Origin: an uncultured Bacteroides sp.
GTDB lineage: Bacteria > Bacteroidota > Bacteroidia > Bacteroidales > Bacteroidaceae
Reading direction: 5' to 3'
Length of the DNA: 64,000 bases
Assembly: GCA_900544075.1 (NCBI GenBank)
Contig: UQTJ01000012.1
Coordinates: 1 to 64,000 of the forward strand
The position numbers were made by a program, and so were the translations under genes. Position 1 is the stretch's first letter; each line of letters starts with the position of its first letter. A model generated the notes under the pieces. That model worked only from the letters and a program-made list of their open reading frames with translations. It did not search any database and had not been told where the DNA came from. Shown here piece by piece: positions 8,775 to 16,725 of this stretch.

Positions 8775-9027
8775 CGTGATTTAAGTTTTTGAGTTTTTTA
8801 AGTTAAGAAACGAGCTAACAAGTTGACAAGTAACCGGGTCGTTCTTCTGATGAAAACCCTGTTCCCTTGTTTCTGAATCCTTGTTACCTTCAAAAGATAG
8901 AACCCCCTCTTCCCAGTCGAAGAGTAGGGTATGAACCCGTACGTCAAAGAGCATAGCAATCCCTGCCACATCGTTTTGTAGCCATTGGAATAATCAAAGT
9001 TCTGTGATTAATTAAAAATGATTTTTT

Positions 9028-9063
9028 CTAATCCATAAACCTTTTGATTTGCTTCTTTGACAT
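9028..9063 (-). CDS. Possible 11-codon leader peptide or gene remnant
   Basis: The minus strand carries the -7 box TATATTTG (9130-9137), about 60 bases of typical leader, and the short frame MSKKQIKRFMD followed by TAG. Downstream, at 8969-8781, another frame (VAGIAMLFDVRVHTLLFD...) remains open for 62 codons. This may be a leader peptide, or the broken start of a lost gene whose tail survives in another frame. There is no evidence that it is translated. Confidence 0.25.
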   Translation of the reverse strand: MSKKQIKRFMD

Positions 9064-9129
9064 AATAGTTTGTTGTTTATGATTTGAATTTATATTTGAT
9101 GCCTTGGATATCGGCATATGTTTTCGCTG

Positions 9130-9137
9130 CAAATATA
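9130..9137 (-). promoter_or_regulatory. Orphan -7 box TATATTTG
   Basis: Matches TAnnTTTG on the minus strand and is followed by an untranslated leader but no full gene. Confidence 0.35.
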
Positions 9138-9223
9138 GTGAAATGTCAGCGTAGTAACAAGCGAAAAACGAAATTTTTGAGTGTCGTTTCCCGGTGTTCA
9201 AGTGGCCTGAATTTCTCATGTCC

Positions 9224-9290
9224 AAAACGCTTCGTCATTCGAAGTAAAACGTTTCGTCGTTTTATGTCAAATGACGAAGCGTTTTTTTTC
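9224..9290. repeat. 16-bp inverted repeat with T-tract
   Basis: AAAACGCTTCGTCATT (9224-9239) and AATGACGAAGCGTTTT (9270-9285) are perfect inverted copies. The 30-base loop holds a third related stretch (AAAACGTTTCGTCGTTTT), so alternative pairings are possible. A T run to 9289 makes it terminator-like on the plus strand. A diverged copy lies at 46841-46894. Confidence 0.7.
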
Positions 9291-9350
9291 ATGTCTTTTC
9301 CGGCTGTTTTTTTACGATGATATTTATGTGAAGGATAGCATAAAAAAAAG

Positions 9351-9970
9351 GGTTCAAAGGTTCAGGGTTCACTATATATATGTTTTTTATATATACATTT
9401 CAGTAATGTTTTTCCTGAAGTTCCTGTTCTGAATAATTTATTTTGTCTCGCAATAACTTAAAATGGATGGATTAATAAATTGAATCTAATAAATTAATAG
9501 TAAATAAATGTTAATTTCATCCCAAATGCAGCGTATAATAGACTTATGAACCTTAGTATATAATCATTATTTTTACCTTGTTTTATTTTGGGTTCAAGAA
9601 AATGGCTTATTTTTGAACCTTCCTTTTTTGAGATTTTTAATAGGCTAATATTCAGGTGGTTATAAATACCGCACGATGAAAGTGGTATATAGTGGACCCT
9701 GAACCTTGTGAACCCAAAATTAACAGTGAAAATTGTAATCTTTTATCGGTTCAATTAATATAAAATCATTGCAATAATCGTCGAATTGGTGTAGTATTTA
9801 TTAGTCTATATAAACAAAAATTAGAATTGCTATTTCAGCCGGAAATATAATATAAATCAATCTGAATTTAATTATCTGTCTGAAGTCTATATTCCAAAAA
9901 TGAAAAATAATAAGGAGTAAATATTTTGGAAAAACGTAAAATAGGTTCAAATTTTATTTAAAGCTGAACC
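9351..9970. repeat. Cluster of GGTTCA/TGAACC hexamers
   Basis: GGTTCA occurs at 9351, 9359, 9366, 9591, 9748 and 9944. The complement TGAACC occurs at 9547, 9614, 9700, 9709 and 9965. Many are extended to GGGTTCA, and inverted pairs could fold. The meaning is unknown. Confidence 0.5.
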
Positions 9971-10026
9971 CAAAATTTTTAGCCTGATTACCTCTCATGT
10001 TTGTCTGTAAATTATAATGAATGTCC

Positions 10027-10059
10027 TTGTGCCTTATACGAAAAAATAATATATATTTG
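10027..10059 (+). promoter_or_regulatory. Promoter of the DUF1810 gene
   Basis: TATATTTG at 10052-10059 matches the -7 consensus, with TTG at 10027-10029 about 22 bases upstream. It lies downstream of the ATG at 10021 and so argues for the start at 10102. Confidence 0.5.
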
Positions 10060-10101
10060 CAAGATGCAGCATTCGTATTATGTCATAAAAATACAACCAT
10101 T

Positions 10102-10518
10102 ATGAGCAACACTTTGCAAAGATTCATCGATGCCCAGGCAGACAGTTATGATACCGCTCTGGCGGAAATCAGGAACGGACGTAAGGTTACTCACTGGATA
10201 TGGTATATCTTTCCCCAGATAAAAGGCCTCGGCTTCAGCTATAATGCCCAATACTATGGCATTTCCTCGCTTCAGGAAGCCAAAGACTATCTTCAGAACG
10301 AACTTCTCCGTAAACGGCTGTTTGAGATAACCGAGGCCCTTCTTCAGCACAGGGGAGAGGATATCGAACGGATAATGGGTGGCATTGACGCGCTTAAACT
10401 CAAATCAAGCATGACACTCTTTGATATCGTGCTTCCCGGCAGTATATTCGGCGAAATTCTCGATGAATTTTACGGAGGGGAGAGGTGCACCGGTACGCTG
10501 GAAGGCATGAGAAACTGA
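10102..10518 (+). CDS. DUF1810 family protein
   Basis: A 138-residue soluble protein, the usual length for DUF1810 (calpastatin-like annotation in some databases). Typical features are LQRFIDAQADSYDTALAEIRNGRKVTHW followed by IWYIFPQIKGLG, then SSLQEAKDYL and a late LKSSMTLF motif. The biochemical role of the family is not established. The start at 10102 is chosen because the longer frame from 10021 begins upstream of the promoter and adds residues without family similarity. No operon partner: the next gene has its own promoter. Confidence 0.85.
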   Translation: MSNTLQRFIDAQADSYDTALAEIRNGRKVTHWIWYIFPQIKGLGFSYNAQYYGISSLQEAKDYLQNELLRKRLFEITEALLQHRGEDIERIMGGIDALKLKSSMTLFDIVLPGSIFGEILDEFYGGERCTGTLEGMRN

Positions 10519-10574
10519 TTCTGTGATAATCTGAATTTTTTTATTTTTGTTTAAAAGAAAATAACAAATCTGCT

Positions 10575-10603
10575 TTTGTTGAGAAAAATAATGTATATAT
10601 TTG
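10575..10603 (+). promoter_or_regulatory. Promoter of the CsgG-type operon
   Basis: TTTG (10575-10578) and TATATTTG (10596-10603), 17 bases apart, precede the ATG at 10645 by about 40 bases. Confidence 0.55.
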
Positions 10604-10644
10604 CAAAAGTTTACACTAAATAAAATTGAACTATGGGTATAACA

Positions 10645-11571
10645 ATGAAAAACATTATCGCCATAGGTCTGCTGCTGTATTCAGGAGCACTCATGGCGCA
10701 AAGAAACACAGAAATTGTAGAAACTCCATCACAAGTAGAGGATGATGGAATGGTTTTAAAACGTAAAGTTGCCATAGGTCGTTTCTCCAATGAAACGCAA
10801 TATGCCAAGGGGCTTTTTTACGATAAGGAAAATGACCCTATGGGTAAGCAGGCTTTGGATATCCTTTCTTCGAAATTAGCTGCATCCGGTAAATTCCTGT
10901 TACTTGAACGTAATGACCTTGCCACATTACTTGAAGAAAGCAATAAGTCTGGCGATGGAACATCTACTATTGGTGCAGATTATATGATAATAGGTTCAAT
11001 AACTGAGTTCGGAAGAAAAAACACAGGTAAGAGTAAAGTCTTCTCATCGGAAAAAACTCAGACGGTAGAAGCTGCCGTATCCATTCGTCTTGTAGATGTG
11101 TCTACTGGGCTGATAATTTATTCAGACGAAGCAAAAGGAGTTGCCGAACTAACTACAAAAACCACTATGGGGCTTGGTGGTCAGGCTTCTTTTGATGCTA
11201 CTCTGAGTGATAAAGCTATTTCTGAGGCAATAGGACAGTTGGTGGAGAATATTATCAACAAATGTACCGATTCTCCATGGAAGACGTATTTTCTGGCTTA
11301 CGAGCCTGATGCAGTGTTGATAGCCGGTGGAGCAAGTCAGGGTATAAAGGAAGGAATGAAATTTTCTATTCTCAGTAAAGGTAGGAAAGTAAAGAATCCA
11401 CAAACGGGCATTATGATAACTCTTCCAGGAAAGAAAGTAGGTGAAGTGAAAGTCTTGTCTACAGGTGGCGATACTCCGGAAACTGAGTATTCATTTGTGG
11501 AGGTAAGTGGCACCACTGAAGTTAATTCCGGAAATATGAATAACTATATTATCGAAGAATTCAAAAAATAA
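10645..11571 (+). CDS. CsgG family envelope protein
   Basis: A 308-residue exported protein with a signal peptide (MKNIIAIGLLLYSGALMAQ) followed by a CsgG-type domain: KVAIGRFSNET, the ALDILSSKLAASGKFLLLERNDLATLL region, GADYMIIGSITEFG, and VSIRLVDVSTGLIIYSDEAKG. CsgG proteins form outer-membrane pores or periplasmic assemblies. Here no Cys follows the signal peptide, so unlike E. coli CsgG it is probably not lipidated. A C-terminal domain after residue 210 is extra. It starts a four-gene operon with a small lipoprotein, DUF4810 and DUF799 genes, a set known to travel together. A start four codons earlier (10633) is possible. Confidence 0.85.
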   Translation: MKNIIAIGLLLYSGALMAQRNTEIVETPSQVEDDGMVLKRKVAIGRFSNETQYAKGLFYDKENDPMGKQALDILSSKLAASGKFLLLERNDLATLLEESNKSGDGTSTIGADYMIIGSITEFGRKNTGKSKVFSSEKTQTVEAAVSIRLVDVSTGLIIYSDEAKGVAELTTKTTMGLGGQASFDATLSDKAISEAIGQLVENIINKCTDSPWKTYFLAYEPDAVLIAGGASQGIKEGMKFSILSKGRKVKNPQTGIMITLPGKKVGEVKVLSTGGDTPETEYSFVEVSGTTEVNSGNMNNYIIEEFKK

Positions 11572-11576
11572 TACTG

Positions 11577-11924
11577 ATGCTTATGAAAAGACAAATACTG
11601 AAACTCGTATGTGCAATAGCATTACCTTTGTTTTTTACAGCTTGTAAAACTCCTGTCGCTCAGCAAAGTGGAAAAGAAGACATGGCGTACCTTCTTTTTG
11701 TAAGTCCTAAAGAATATGCCGGCAAGGAAGTAACGGTGGTTTTAGATAATCAGAAACCTTTTACAGTGAAAGTTGTAAAAGAGAAAAGTGCAAAGAGAAA
11801 AGGCACGCAATATGGAGTAAAGACTGGCCCAAGAAGCATAAAGGTTACCAGTGGAGGAAAGACTCTCTATCAAAAGAAAATCTTTGTATCTACTCAGGAA
11901 GTTAAACAGATAATCCTTCCATAA
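11577..11924 (+). CDS. Small lipoprotein within the CsgG operon
   Basis: A 115-residue lipoprotein with signal peptide and lipobox (LPLFFTACKTP). The mature part is beta-rich and Lys-rich (KEVTVVLDNQKPFTVKVVKE, then QYGVKTGPRSIKVTSGGK), resembling a single PEGA-like or carboxypeptidase-regulatory-like beta sandwich. It lies 5 bases after the CsgG gene and 17 before the DUF4810 gene, so it is clearly in the operon, and is likely part of the same envelope complex. ATGs at 11577 and 11583 are both possible. The function is not known. Confidence 0.72.
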   Translation: MLMKRQILKLVCAIALPLFFTACKTPVAQQSGKEDMAYLLFVSPKEYAGKEVTVVLDNQKPFTVKVVKEKSAKRKGTQYGVKTGPRSIKVTSGGKTLYQKKIFVSTQEVKQIILP

Positions 11925-11941
11925 AAACAACTTTAGAAATT

Positions 11942-12304
11942 ATGAAACTCAGAAGAATGATAATATTATCGTTGGTATTTATACCGACATTATCGCTCAT
12001 GACATCTTGTATGAGCACACAGACTTTATATTCGTGGTATGATTATGAAGACACTACATATCAGTTTAGTAAAAAACAAACAGAAGAACTGAAAGTTAGT
12101 GTACTCGAGGAATACGCCAAAGTTATAGAAAAACAGAAGGGAATCCGAGGTGTAGTTCCTCCGGGTATGTATGCCGAGTATGGCTATATGCTTTATCGTA
12201 CTGGCAAACAGGAGGAAGGTCTTAATTTCCTGAAACAGGAAGTCGCTCTATATCCTGAATCTGAAAAATATATATCACGAATCATTAAACAGTTGGAACA
12301 ATGA
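11942..12304 (+). CDS. DUF4810 lipoprotein
   Basis: A 120-residue lipoprotein (LMTSC lipobox near residue 21). The mature protein matches DUF4810 hallmarks: TLYSWYDYEDTTYQF near the start, then VPPGMYAEYGYMLYRTGKQEEGLNFLKQEVALYPESEKYI, a helical-repeat-like stretch. In other bacteria DUF4810 genes sit between a CsgG-type gene and a DUF799 gene, exactly as here. Its stop overlaps the next start by four bases (ATGA), indicating translational coupling. Confidence 0.85.
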   Translation: MKLRRMIILSLVFIPTLSLMTSCMSTQTLYSWYDYEDTTYQFSKKQTEELKVSVLEEYAKVIEKQKGIRGVVPPGMYAEYGYMLYRTGKQEEGLNFLKQEVALYPESEKYISRIIKQLEQ

Positions 12305-12978
12305 AAAGAATAATATACTCTCTATTCGTACTGTCGGCATTGGTGGTGTCGTCATGTACTACTCCAAAGACTTTGAGCCAGCAATATCCAAAAATGTATG
12401 AAGAAAAGCCGCTTACTATAGCTATAATGCCTCCAATCAATCAGACTACACATGCCGAGGCAAAAGATTTCTTCTATACCACCATGTATATGCCACTTTG
12501 TGAAAAAGGATATTACGTTTATTCGCCATATCTTACAATGGAAATGTTCCAGCAGGAAAGTGCTTATGATGCAGAAATGTTTCTTGAGGCTGATTTGACG
12601 CCGTTCAGAAACGTACTTGGTGCAGATGCAGCTATGTTTACGATTATAAAGAACTGGCAGAGGGTTAATATAAGCGGAAAACTCACGGTTCAGATAGAAT
12701 ATGTATTGCGTTCAACAAAAACAGGTGAGACTCTTTATAATAGGGAAGGTCAGATTACTGTAGATACCAGTATAAACAGCGGAGTTGGCGGTTTCGGTGC
12801 TTTGGTTGATTTGGTAGCCACAGCTGTAAATACTGCAATGACCGATAAGGTTGTTGCTGGTAGAAAATGTAATGTATTCGTTCTTTCTGATATGCCTGCA
12901 GGCAAATATTCTCCTCTTTACGAACAGGATATGAATAATCCTGCTGGTAAGAAATTTATTAAGGCAGTTGTGAAATAG
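12301..12978 (+). CDS. DUF799 (GNA1162-like) lipoprotein
   Basis: A 225-residue lipoprotein (VVSSC lipobox near 19) with the GNA1162/DUF799 pattern: PLTIAIMPPINQTTHAEAKDFF, GYYVYSPYLTMEMFQQE, and a second half with AAMFTIIKNW and VQIEYVLRSTKTGETLY. The Neisseria GNA1162 homologue is an outer-membrane-associated lipoprotein structurally related to TolB-like N-terminal folds. It closes the CsgG operon and is followed by a strong terminator. A role in a CsgG-type envelope complex is inferred from context. Confidence 0.85.
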   Translation: MKRIIYSLFVLSALVVSSCTTPKTLSQQYPKMYEEKPLTIAIMPPINQTTHAEAKDFFYTTMYMPLCEKGYYVYSPYLTMEMFQQESAYDAEMFLEADLTPFRNVLGADAAMFTIIKNWQRVNISGKLTVQIEYVLRSTKTGETLYNREGQITVDTSINSGVGGFGALVDLVATAVNTAMTDKVVAGRKCNVFVLSDMPAGKYSPLYEQDMNNPAGKKFIKAVVK

Positions 12979-13001
12979 AGCACATCTTTTTTCTATATAA
13001 G

Positions 13002-13050
13002 AAACGCTTGTCATTATCGGTAGATATCTGTTTATGACAAGCGTTTTTTT
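13002..13050 (+). terminator. Intrinsic terminator of the CsgG operon
   Basis: AAACGCTTGTCAT (from 13002) pairs with ATGACAAGCGTTT (to about 13046), followed by a run of T. Confidence 0.85.
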
Positions 13051-13176
13051 CTACTCGGTTACATATAGATATTAATATAAAACGTATCCGGTATGAAGTA
13101 TGACGCTGTTCTATATCGTGCTTCCCGTAAGCAAACTGATAAAAATATAGATAACATCATTAAATAATTTTGGATT

Positions 13177-13800
13177 ATGATAGACAGATACCAGTCAATA
13201 GGATTATTCATAGACGGCGGATATTACGCCAAGATAAACGAAGCCCTTGAGGAAAGCATGTCCTTGAATATAAATGTTTCCAGTCTGATGTCCTTTATAA
13301 AGGGAGAAATAGCAAAGATTGGCGGATGCAAAGCTTCGGAATGTCATATCACGGAAAGCCATTATTTCCGTGGCCGCTATAGAGTTAATGATGCCAACAA
13401 CAAACATCTTCTGTATAGTGAAAGAAAATTCGAAGATTCACTTATCGAAAACGATGTGGTGTTCCACTACAAGCATCTTAGGGAAGTACAAAAAGGCAAT
13501 AATGTCACTGTGGTTGAGAAGGGAGTAGACGTATGGTTTGCCCTCGAAGCTTACGAACTTGCAACTATAAGAAAGTTCGATTTCGTGGTTCTTATAACCG
13601 GTGACGCCGACCACGAAATGCTTGTGAAGAAACTCAAGACCCTGAAAATTCATACCGTACTTCTTACTTGGGATGTTTCGGATGACGAGAGCACTTCTAC
13701 CGCAAGGTTGCTGAAAGACGAGGCTTGTACTCATATAGAAATAGACAAAATAATATCAGATGATAGGGAATTGCTGAAATCCTTGTGTCGTACTGTGTAG
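13177..13800 (+). CDS. NYN domain (LabA/DUF88-like) protein
   Basis: A 207-residue soluble protein of the NYN/PIN-like nuclease fold. Acidic residues expected at the metal site are visible: GLFIDGGYY (D13), KGVDVWFALEAYELA in the middle, and VLITGDADHEMLVKKLK near 140-152. NYN proteins are predicted RNases. Here the target is unknown. It is a single gene between the CsgG operon terminator and the defence island; it could belong to either. Confidence 0.8.
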   Translation: MIDRYQSIGLFIDGGYYAKINEALEESMSLNINVSSLMSFIKGEIAKIGGCKASECHITESHYFRGRYRVNDANNKHLLYSERKFEDSLIENDVVFHYKHLREVQKGNNVTVVEKGVDVWFALEAYELATIRKFDFVVLITGDADHEMLVKKLKTLKIHTVLLTWDVSDDESTSTARLLKDEACTHIEIDKIISDDRELLKSLCRTV

Positions 13801-13904
13801 TAGCAGGTTATTGGAGGATGGCATTTTGAGAGATTTTTCATTAGCTTTATAATAAGTTGCTTGTTATCTGAAAAAATGTTAGTTTTGTGATTAAAAAATA
13901 TCGC

Positions 13905-14125
13905 ATGAAAGAAAATTTACAATATATATCGCATGTAAAGGTAACCAAATTGTGGGGAAGGTTAGATTTTGACTGGAGTAATATTAATGAGGATGTAAAT
14001 ATTATGTAGGTATCAACGGTTCCGGCAAGACCATAAAATCTGTATTGGCTTTTGATGGATATGATGCAATGTTACGGATAAAATCGGATGTTGGTTTGCT
14101 TAAGAATTTAAGAAAAAATTATTAG
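13905..14125 (+). pseudogene. Remnant of an AAA/ABC-type ATPase gene
   Basis: From the ATG at 13905 one frame reads MKENLQYISHVKVTKLWGR then LDFDWSNINEDVNIM and stops at TAG. One base over, from 14006, the frame continues VGINGSGKT, a Walker A motif exactly where it should follow in an AAA_15/AAA_21 type ATPase (EDVNILVGINGSGKT). After GKT a further 30 codons lead to a stop at 14123-14125. So a one-base frameshift breaks the N-terminus and most of the body has been deleted. Intact relatives are common in defence genes (OLD/RloC/PARIS-type ATPases). Confidence 0.65.
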
Positions 14126-14180
14126 TAGCATTTCGTTATGTCTGGTTAGATATTTATTCGATATTTTTGGGGGCATTTAA

Positions 14181-14250
14181 GAGAGAGTTGTTAAAATACT
14201 GGGTTGGATTGCAGATCCTTCTCTAAAGGTTTTAACGACTCTCTCTTTGT
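14181..14250 (+). terminator. 16-bp stem-loop upstream of the CRISPR locus
   Basis: GAGAGAGTTGTTAAAA (14181-14196) pairs with TTTTAACGACTCTCTC (14230-14245) with one G-U pair and a 33-base loop, followed by TTTGTTATATTTTG. It would isolate the CRISPR operon from upstream transcription. Confidence 0.55.
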
Positions 14251-14382
14251 TATATTTTGTTATATGTTAGTTAGTACTAATTGTTGTTTTCTCATCATGA
14301 ATAATATGTAATGTTAATATGTTGATTATATATTATGTTGATAAACATACTATTAATAGTTGATTTTTATGTTATAATATAA

Positions 14383-14390
14383 TACTTTTG
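14383..14390 (+). promoter_or_regulatory. -7 box of the regulator-cas operon
   Basis: TACTTTTG fits TAnnTTTG and lies 18 bases before the ATG at 14409. TTG at 14360-14362 is a weak -33 candidate. No comparable box was found between the regulator and cas6. Confidence 0.5.
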
Positions 14391-14408
14391 TAAACCAAAA
14401 GGGAAAAT

Positions 14409-15461
14409 ATGAATTATACAGTTTCTATATGGTTGAAAAATATTAGGAAAATGCGTGGGCTCACTTTGGATGAAGTAAGTGTACGCTTGGGTGGTTTAGT
14501 GACGAAACAAGCCATTTCTAAATATGAGCGTGGGTTGATGCAGCCTTCGTCAGAGGTAATGGATGCATTGTGTAAGTTGTATAAAGCTTCACCAGATTTT
14601 TTGATAGGGCGGAAACCTGTTATTGTATCCGGATTTTCTTTCCGCAGTAATGATTTAGTTCCAAAGAAAATAGAAGAACGTATAATTTCTGAAGTGAAAT
14701 TGTGGATGGAGCATTATTTGTCATTGGAAAGTCTCTTGGGTGTTACAACTCAATTTAAGAATCCTTTATCTGGCTTTAAAATTACAAGCTTTGATGATAT
14801 AGAAAAGGCGGCTTCGCAGGTAAGGCGTAAATGGGGTTTAGGTAATGACACTATTGCATCAGTCTGTAGAGTTTTGGAACTGGCTGGTATAAAAGTGCTT
14901 GAATTGGAAATAGAAGAGGGCATAGATGGTCTGTGTGGATGGGCGAATGGTAAAATACCATTTATGGTCTTGAGGAAAAATAATGTAACTGTAGAGCGTA
15001 AACGTTTTACGGCGTTACATGAGTTAGCTCATTTATTGTTGCCATCATTGGAGTCTATGAATGTTAAAACTAAGGAGAAGATGTGTCATAGATTCGCTTC
15101 TGCCATTTTATTGCCGATAGAAGTTATTGATACTTATATTGGCAGATACCGTGAAAGTCTATCTATAGCAGAATTGTCATCGTTGCGAAGTTTGTACGGA
15201 GTGTCAGTAGCGGCAATCGTGCATCGTTTGAAAGATTTGTGTGTAATCAATGAGGACTATTATAATCATATTTTCGATGATAGAATAAAGGAAAATCGTC
15301 TGGAAGAAGGTTGGGGAGCTTATCCGTTTAGTGATGAAGCTGTAATGTATGCATCTCTTGTTAACAGGGCTGTTCTTGAAGGACTTATAAATAGTAATGG
15401 TGATGATTTATTTATTGATGGAAAACAAATGATAAATGTGAGTGAAATAGAGATTATGTGA
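14409..15461 (+). CDS. XRE-family regulator fused to ImmA/IrrE metallopeptidase
   Basis: A 350-residue protein. Residues 1-70 are an XRE helix-turn-helix (IRKMRGLTLDEVSVRLG, then VTKQAISKYERG). The centre to C-terminus is a peptidase M78 (ImmA/IrrE, COG2856) domain with the zinc motif HELAH at about 204-208. Such fusions regulate mobile elements and stress genes, often by cleaving a partner or by binding DNA. It is on the same strand as cas6, 19 bases upstream, with the only recognisable promoter ahead of it, so it is probably the first gene of the cas transcript. The coupling to CRISPR is inferred. Confidence 0.82.
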   Translation: MNYTVSIWLKNIRKMRGLTLDEVSVRLGGLVTKQAISKYERGLMQPSSEVMDALCKLYKASPDFLIGRKPVIVSGFSFRSNDLVPKKIEERIISEVKLWMEHYLSLESLLGVTTQFKNPLSGFKITSFDDIEKAASQVRRKWGLGNDTIASVCRVLELAGIKVLELEIEEGIDGLCGWANGKIPFMVLRKNNVTVERKRFTALHELAHLLLPSLESMNVKTKEKMCHRFASAILLPIEVIDTYIGRYRESLSIAELSSLRSLYGVSVAAIVHRLKDLCVINEDYYNHIFDDRIKENRLEEGWGAYPFSDEAVMYASLVNRAVLEGLINSNGDDLFIDGKQMINVSEIEIM

Positions 15462-15480
15462 AATGTAAAAATTTTAGTGT

Positions 15481-16146
15481 ATGAGAATAAATTTGAAAAC
15501 GTCTCCGAATGAGACTATAATACCTTTTAGTTATCAGAAGAACTTGGTTGGAGTACTGCATAAATGGATAGGTGAAAATAAATATCATGATTTGATATCA
15601 TTATATTCTTTTTCTTGGTTGCATAATGCTGTAAGTAAATGTAATGGTTTCGATTTTCCTGATGGCTCAGAATGGTTCATCAGTTTTTATGATGATTCAA
15701 TTTTAAAAAAAGTTATATCGTCAATATTAAGAGATCCAACGATGTTTTATGGAATGCGAGTGGAGGATGTGTCTATAGAAAATACACCGGATTTGTCTTC
15801 TCGTGATTTATTTTATTTAGCGAGTCCAATTTTTATAAAACAATATGTGGCTGATGATGGTAAAATAAAACATTATACGTTTGATGATTCTGTATCAGGC
15901 GAATTGATGAAGGATACGTTGCTCCATAAAATGAAGGTTGCAGGTTTACCTATTGATGAATCTTTGAAAATATATTTTGATCAAAATTATGTAAATAAAA
16001 AAATCAAGTATATTGATTATAGAGGGGTACGAAATAAGGCTAATATGTGTCCTATATATATTAAGGGAAAACCTGAGACAAAGGCTTTTGCATGGAATGT
16101 AGGAATAGGAAATTCTACGGGAATTGGTTTTGGGGCAATATATTAA
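15481..16146 (+). CDS. cas6: CRISPR pre-crRNA endonuclease Cas6
   Basis: A 221-residue RAMP protein of the Cas6 family. The N-terminal half is poorly conserved, as usual, with a RAMP-like start (MRINLKTSPNETIIPFSYQKNLVGVLHKWIG). The C-terminus has the diagnostic Gly-rich loop (GIGNSTGIGFGAIY). Cas6 cuts the repeat transcript to give crRNAs whose 5' tag comes from the repeat 3' end, here expected to be near ATTGAAAC. It follows the XRE-ImmA gene by 19 bases and precedes cas5 by 23. Confidence 0.85.
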   Translation: MRINLKTSPNETIIPFSYQKNLVGVLHKWIGENKYHDLISLYSFSWLHNAVSKCNGFDFPDGSEWFISFYDDSILKKVISSILRDPTMFYGMRVEDVSIENTPDLSSRDLFYLASPIFIKQYVADDGKIKHYTFDDSVSGELMKDTLLHKMKVAGLPIDESLKIYFDQNYVNKKIKYIDYRGVRNKANMCPIYIKGKPETKAFAWNVGIGNSTGIGFGAIY

Positions 16147-16169
16147 TGTTAGATTTAAATTCATAAAGT

Positions 16170-16721
16170 ATGTATTATGTAGTTAGATATACAGGAAAGT
16201 TTGGTTTTATAAAACCGTGGACAGCTGTTCGTGACGGATTGACTTATAGTCAACAATTTTTATCTCCGTCAACATTGGAAGGTATAGAAAAGAAACTCTT
16301 TCCTGAAACTCTTGCTCAAAATGGGATGATAAGTAAAATAAAACGTTATCGGTTATCGTACTCATCCATTGATGTGCAACAAGAACAGACTCAAACTAGG
16401 GGATTCAATGGCAAGAAGAAAATACGGGACAGGTCTGTCCTGAGCCGAGGAATTATGATTGACCCGGTACTGTATTTGGCATTTGAGGATTATGATGAGG
16501 CATTAAAGGCAAGCAAGCAACATGTCTGTTTGTGTCGTAATGAAGATATACTTCTTCCGGATTCTATGATTGAAGAGATGGATGAAAACAGTTTTAATTC
16601 CATTAAGGGGTTTGAAATGCGGTTTGGAAAGTCGGAACAATCTTTTATGGTTGGATATAATCGGTTAGATAATTCATCTATGTACGGTTGGCTTGAGATT
16701 GACGGTCAATCTATATTGTAA
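16170..16721 (+). CDS. cas5: Cascade subunit Cas5
   Basis: A 183-residue RAMP protein that fits Cas5. The N-terminus (MYYVVRYTGKFGFIKPW, then TAVRDGLTYSQQFLSPSTLEGIEKKLFP) has the Cas5 arrangement of a first beta strand followed by the PPST-like LSPSTLEGI segment. Cas5 binds the crRNA 5' handle in the effector complex. It lies between cas6 and cas3, which is unusual for I-B loci where cas5 normally follows cas7; the PGING-type loci of Porphyromonas have cas5 beside cas3. Family assignment rests on the N-terminal motif and position. Confidence 0.75.
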   Translation: MYYVVRYTGKFGFIKPWTAVRDGLTYSQQFLSPSTLEGIEKKLFPETLAQNGMISKIKRYRLSYSSIDVQQEQTQTRGFNGKKKIRDRSVLSRGIMIDPVLYLAFEDYDEALKASKQHVCLCRNEDILLPDSMIEEMDENSFNSIKGFEMRFGKSEQSFMVGYNRLDNSSMYGWLEIDGQSIL

Positions 16722-16725
16722 TTTT

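Larger units (their letters stand above)
8775..10101. other. Gene-poor AT-rich region with hairpins and GGTTCA motifs
   Basis: About 1.3 kb without a convincing gene. It contains short AAGTTTTT repeats (8777-8810), an open frame at 8781-8969 on the minus strand with no promoter of its own, an 11-codon ORF behind a consensus -7 box, a 16-bp inverted repeat (9224-9285), and eleven or so copies of GGTTCA or its complement TGAACC between 9351 and 9970. Confidence 0.6.

Noticed and set aside
8781..8969. 62-residue frame after the AAA+ start region
   Set aside because: No promoter, no motif, and it may be only the tail of a broken gene. Mentioned under the gene-poor region but not called as a gene.
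10021..10101. Longer start for the DUF1810 protein
   Set aside because: The consensus promoter lies inside this stretch, so translation from 10021 is unlikely.
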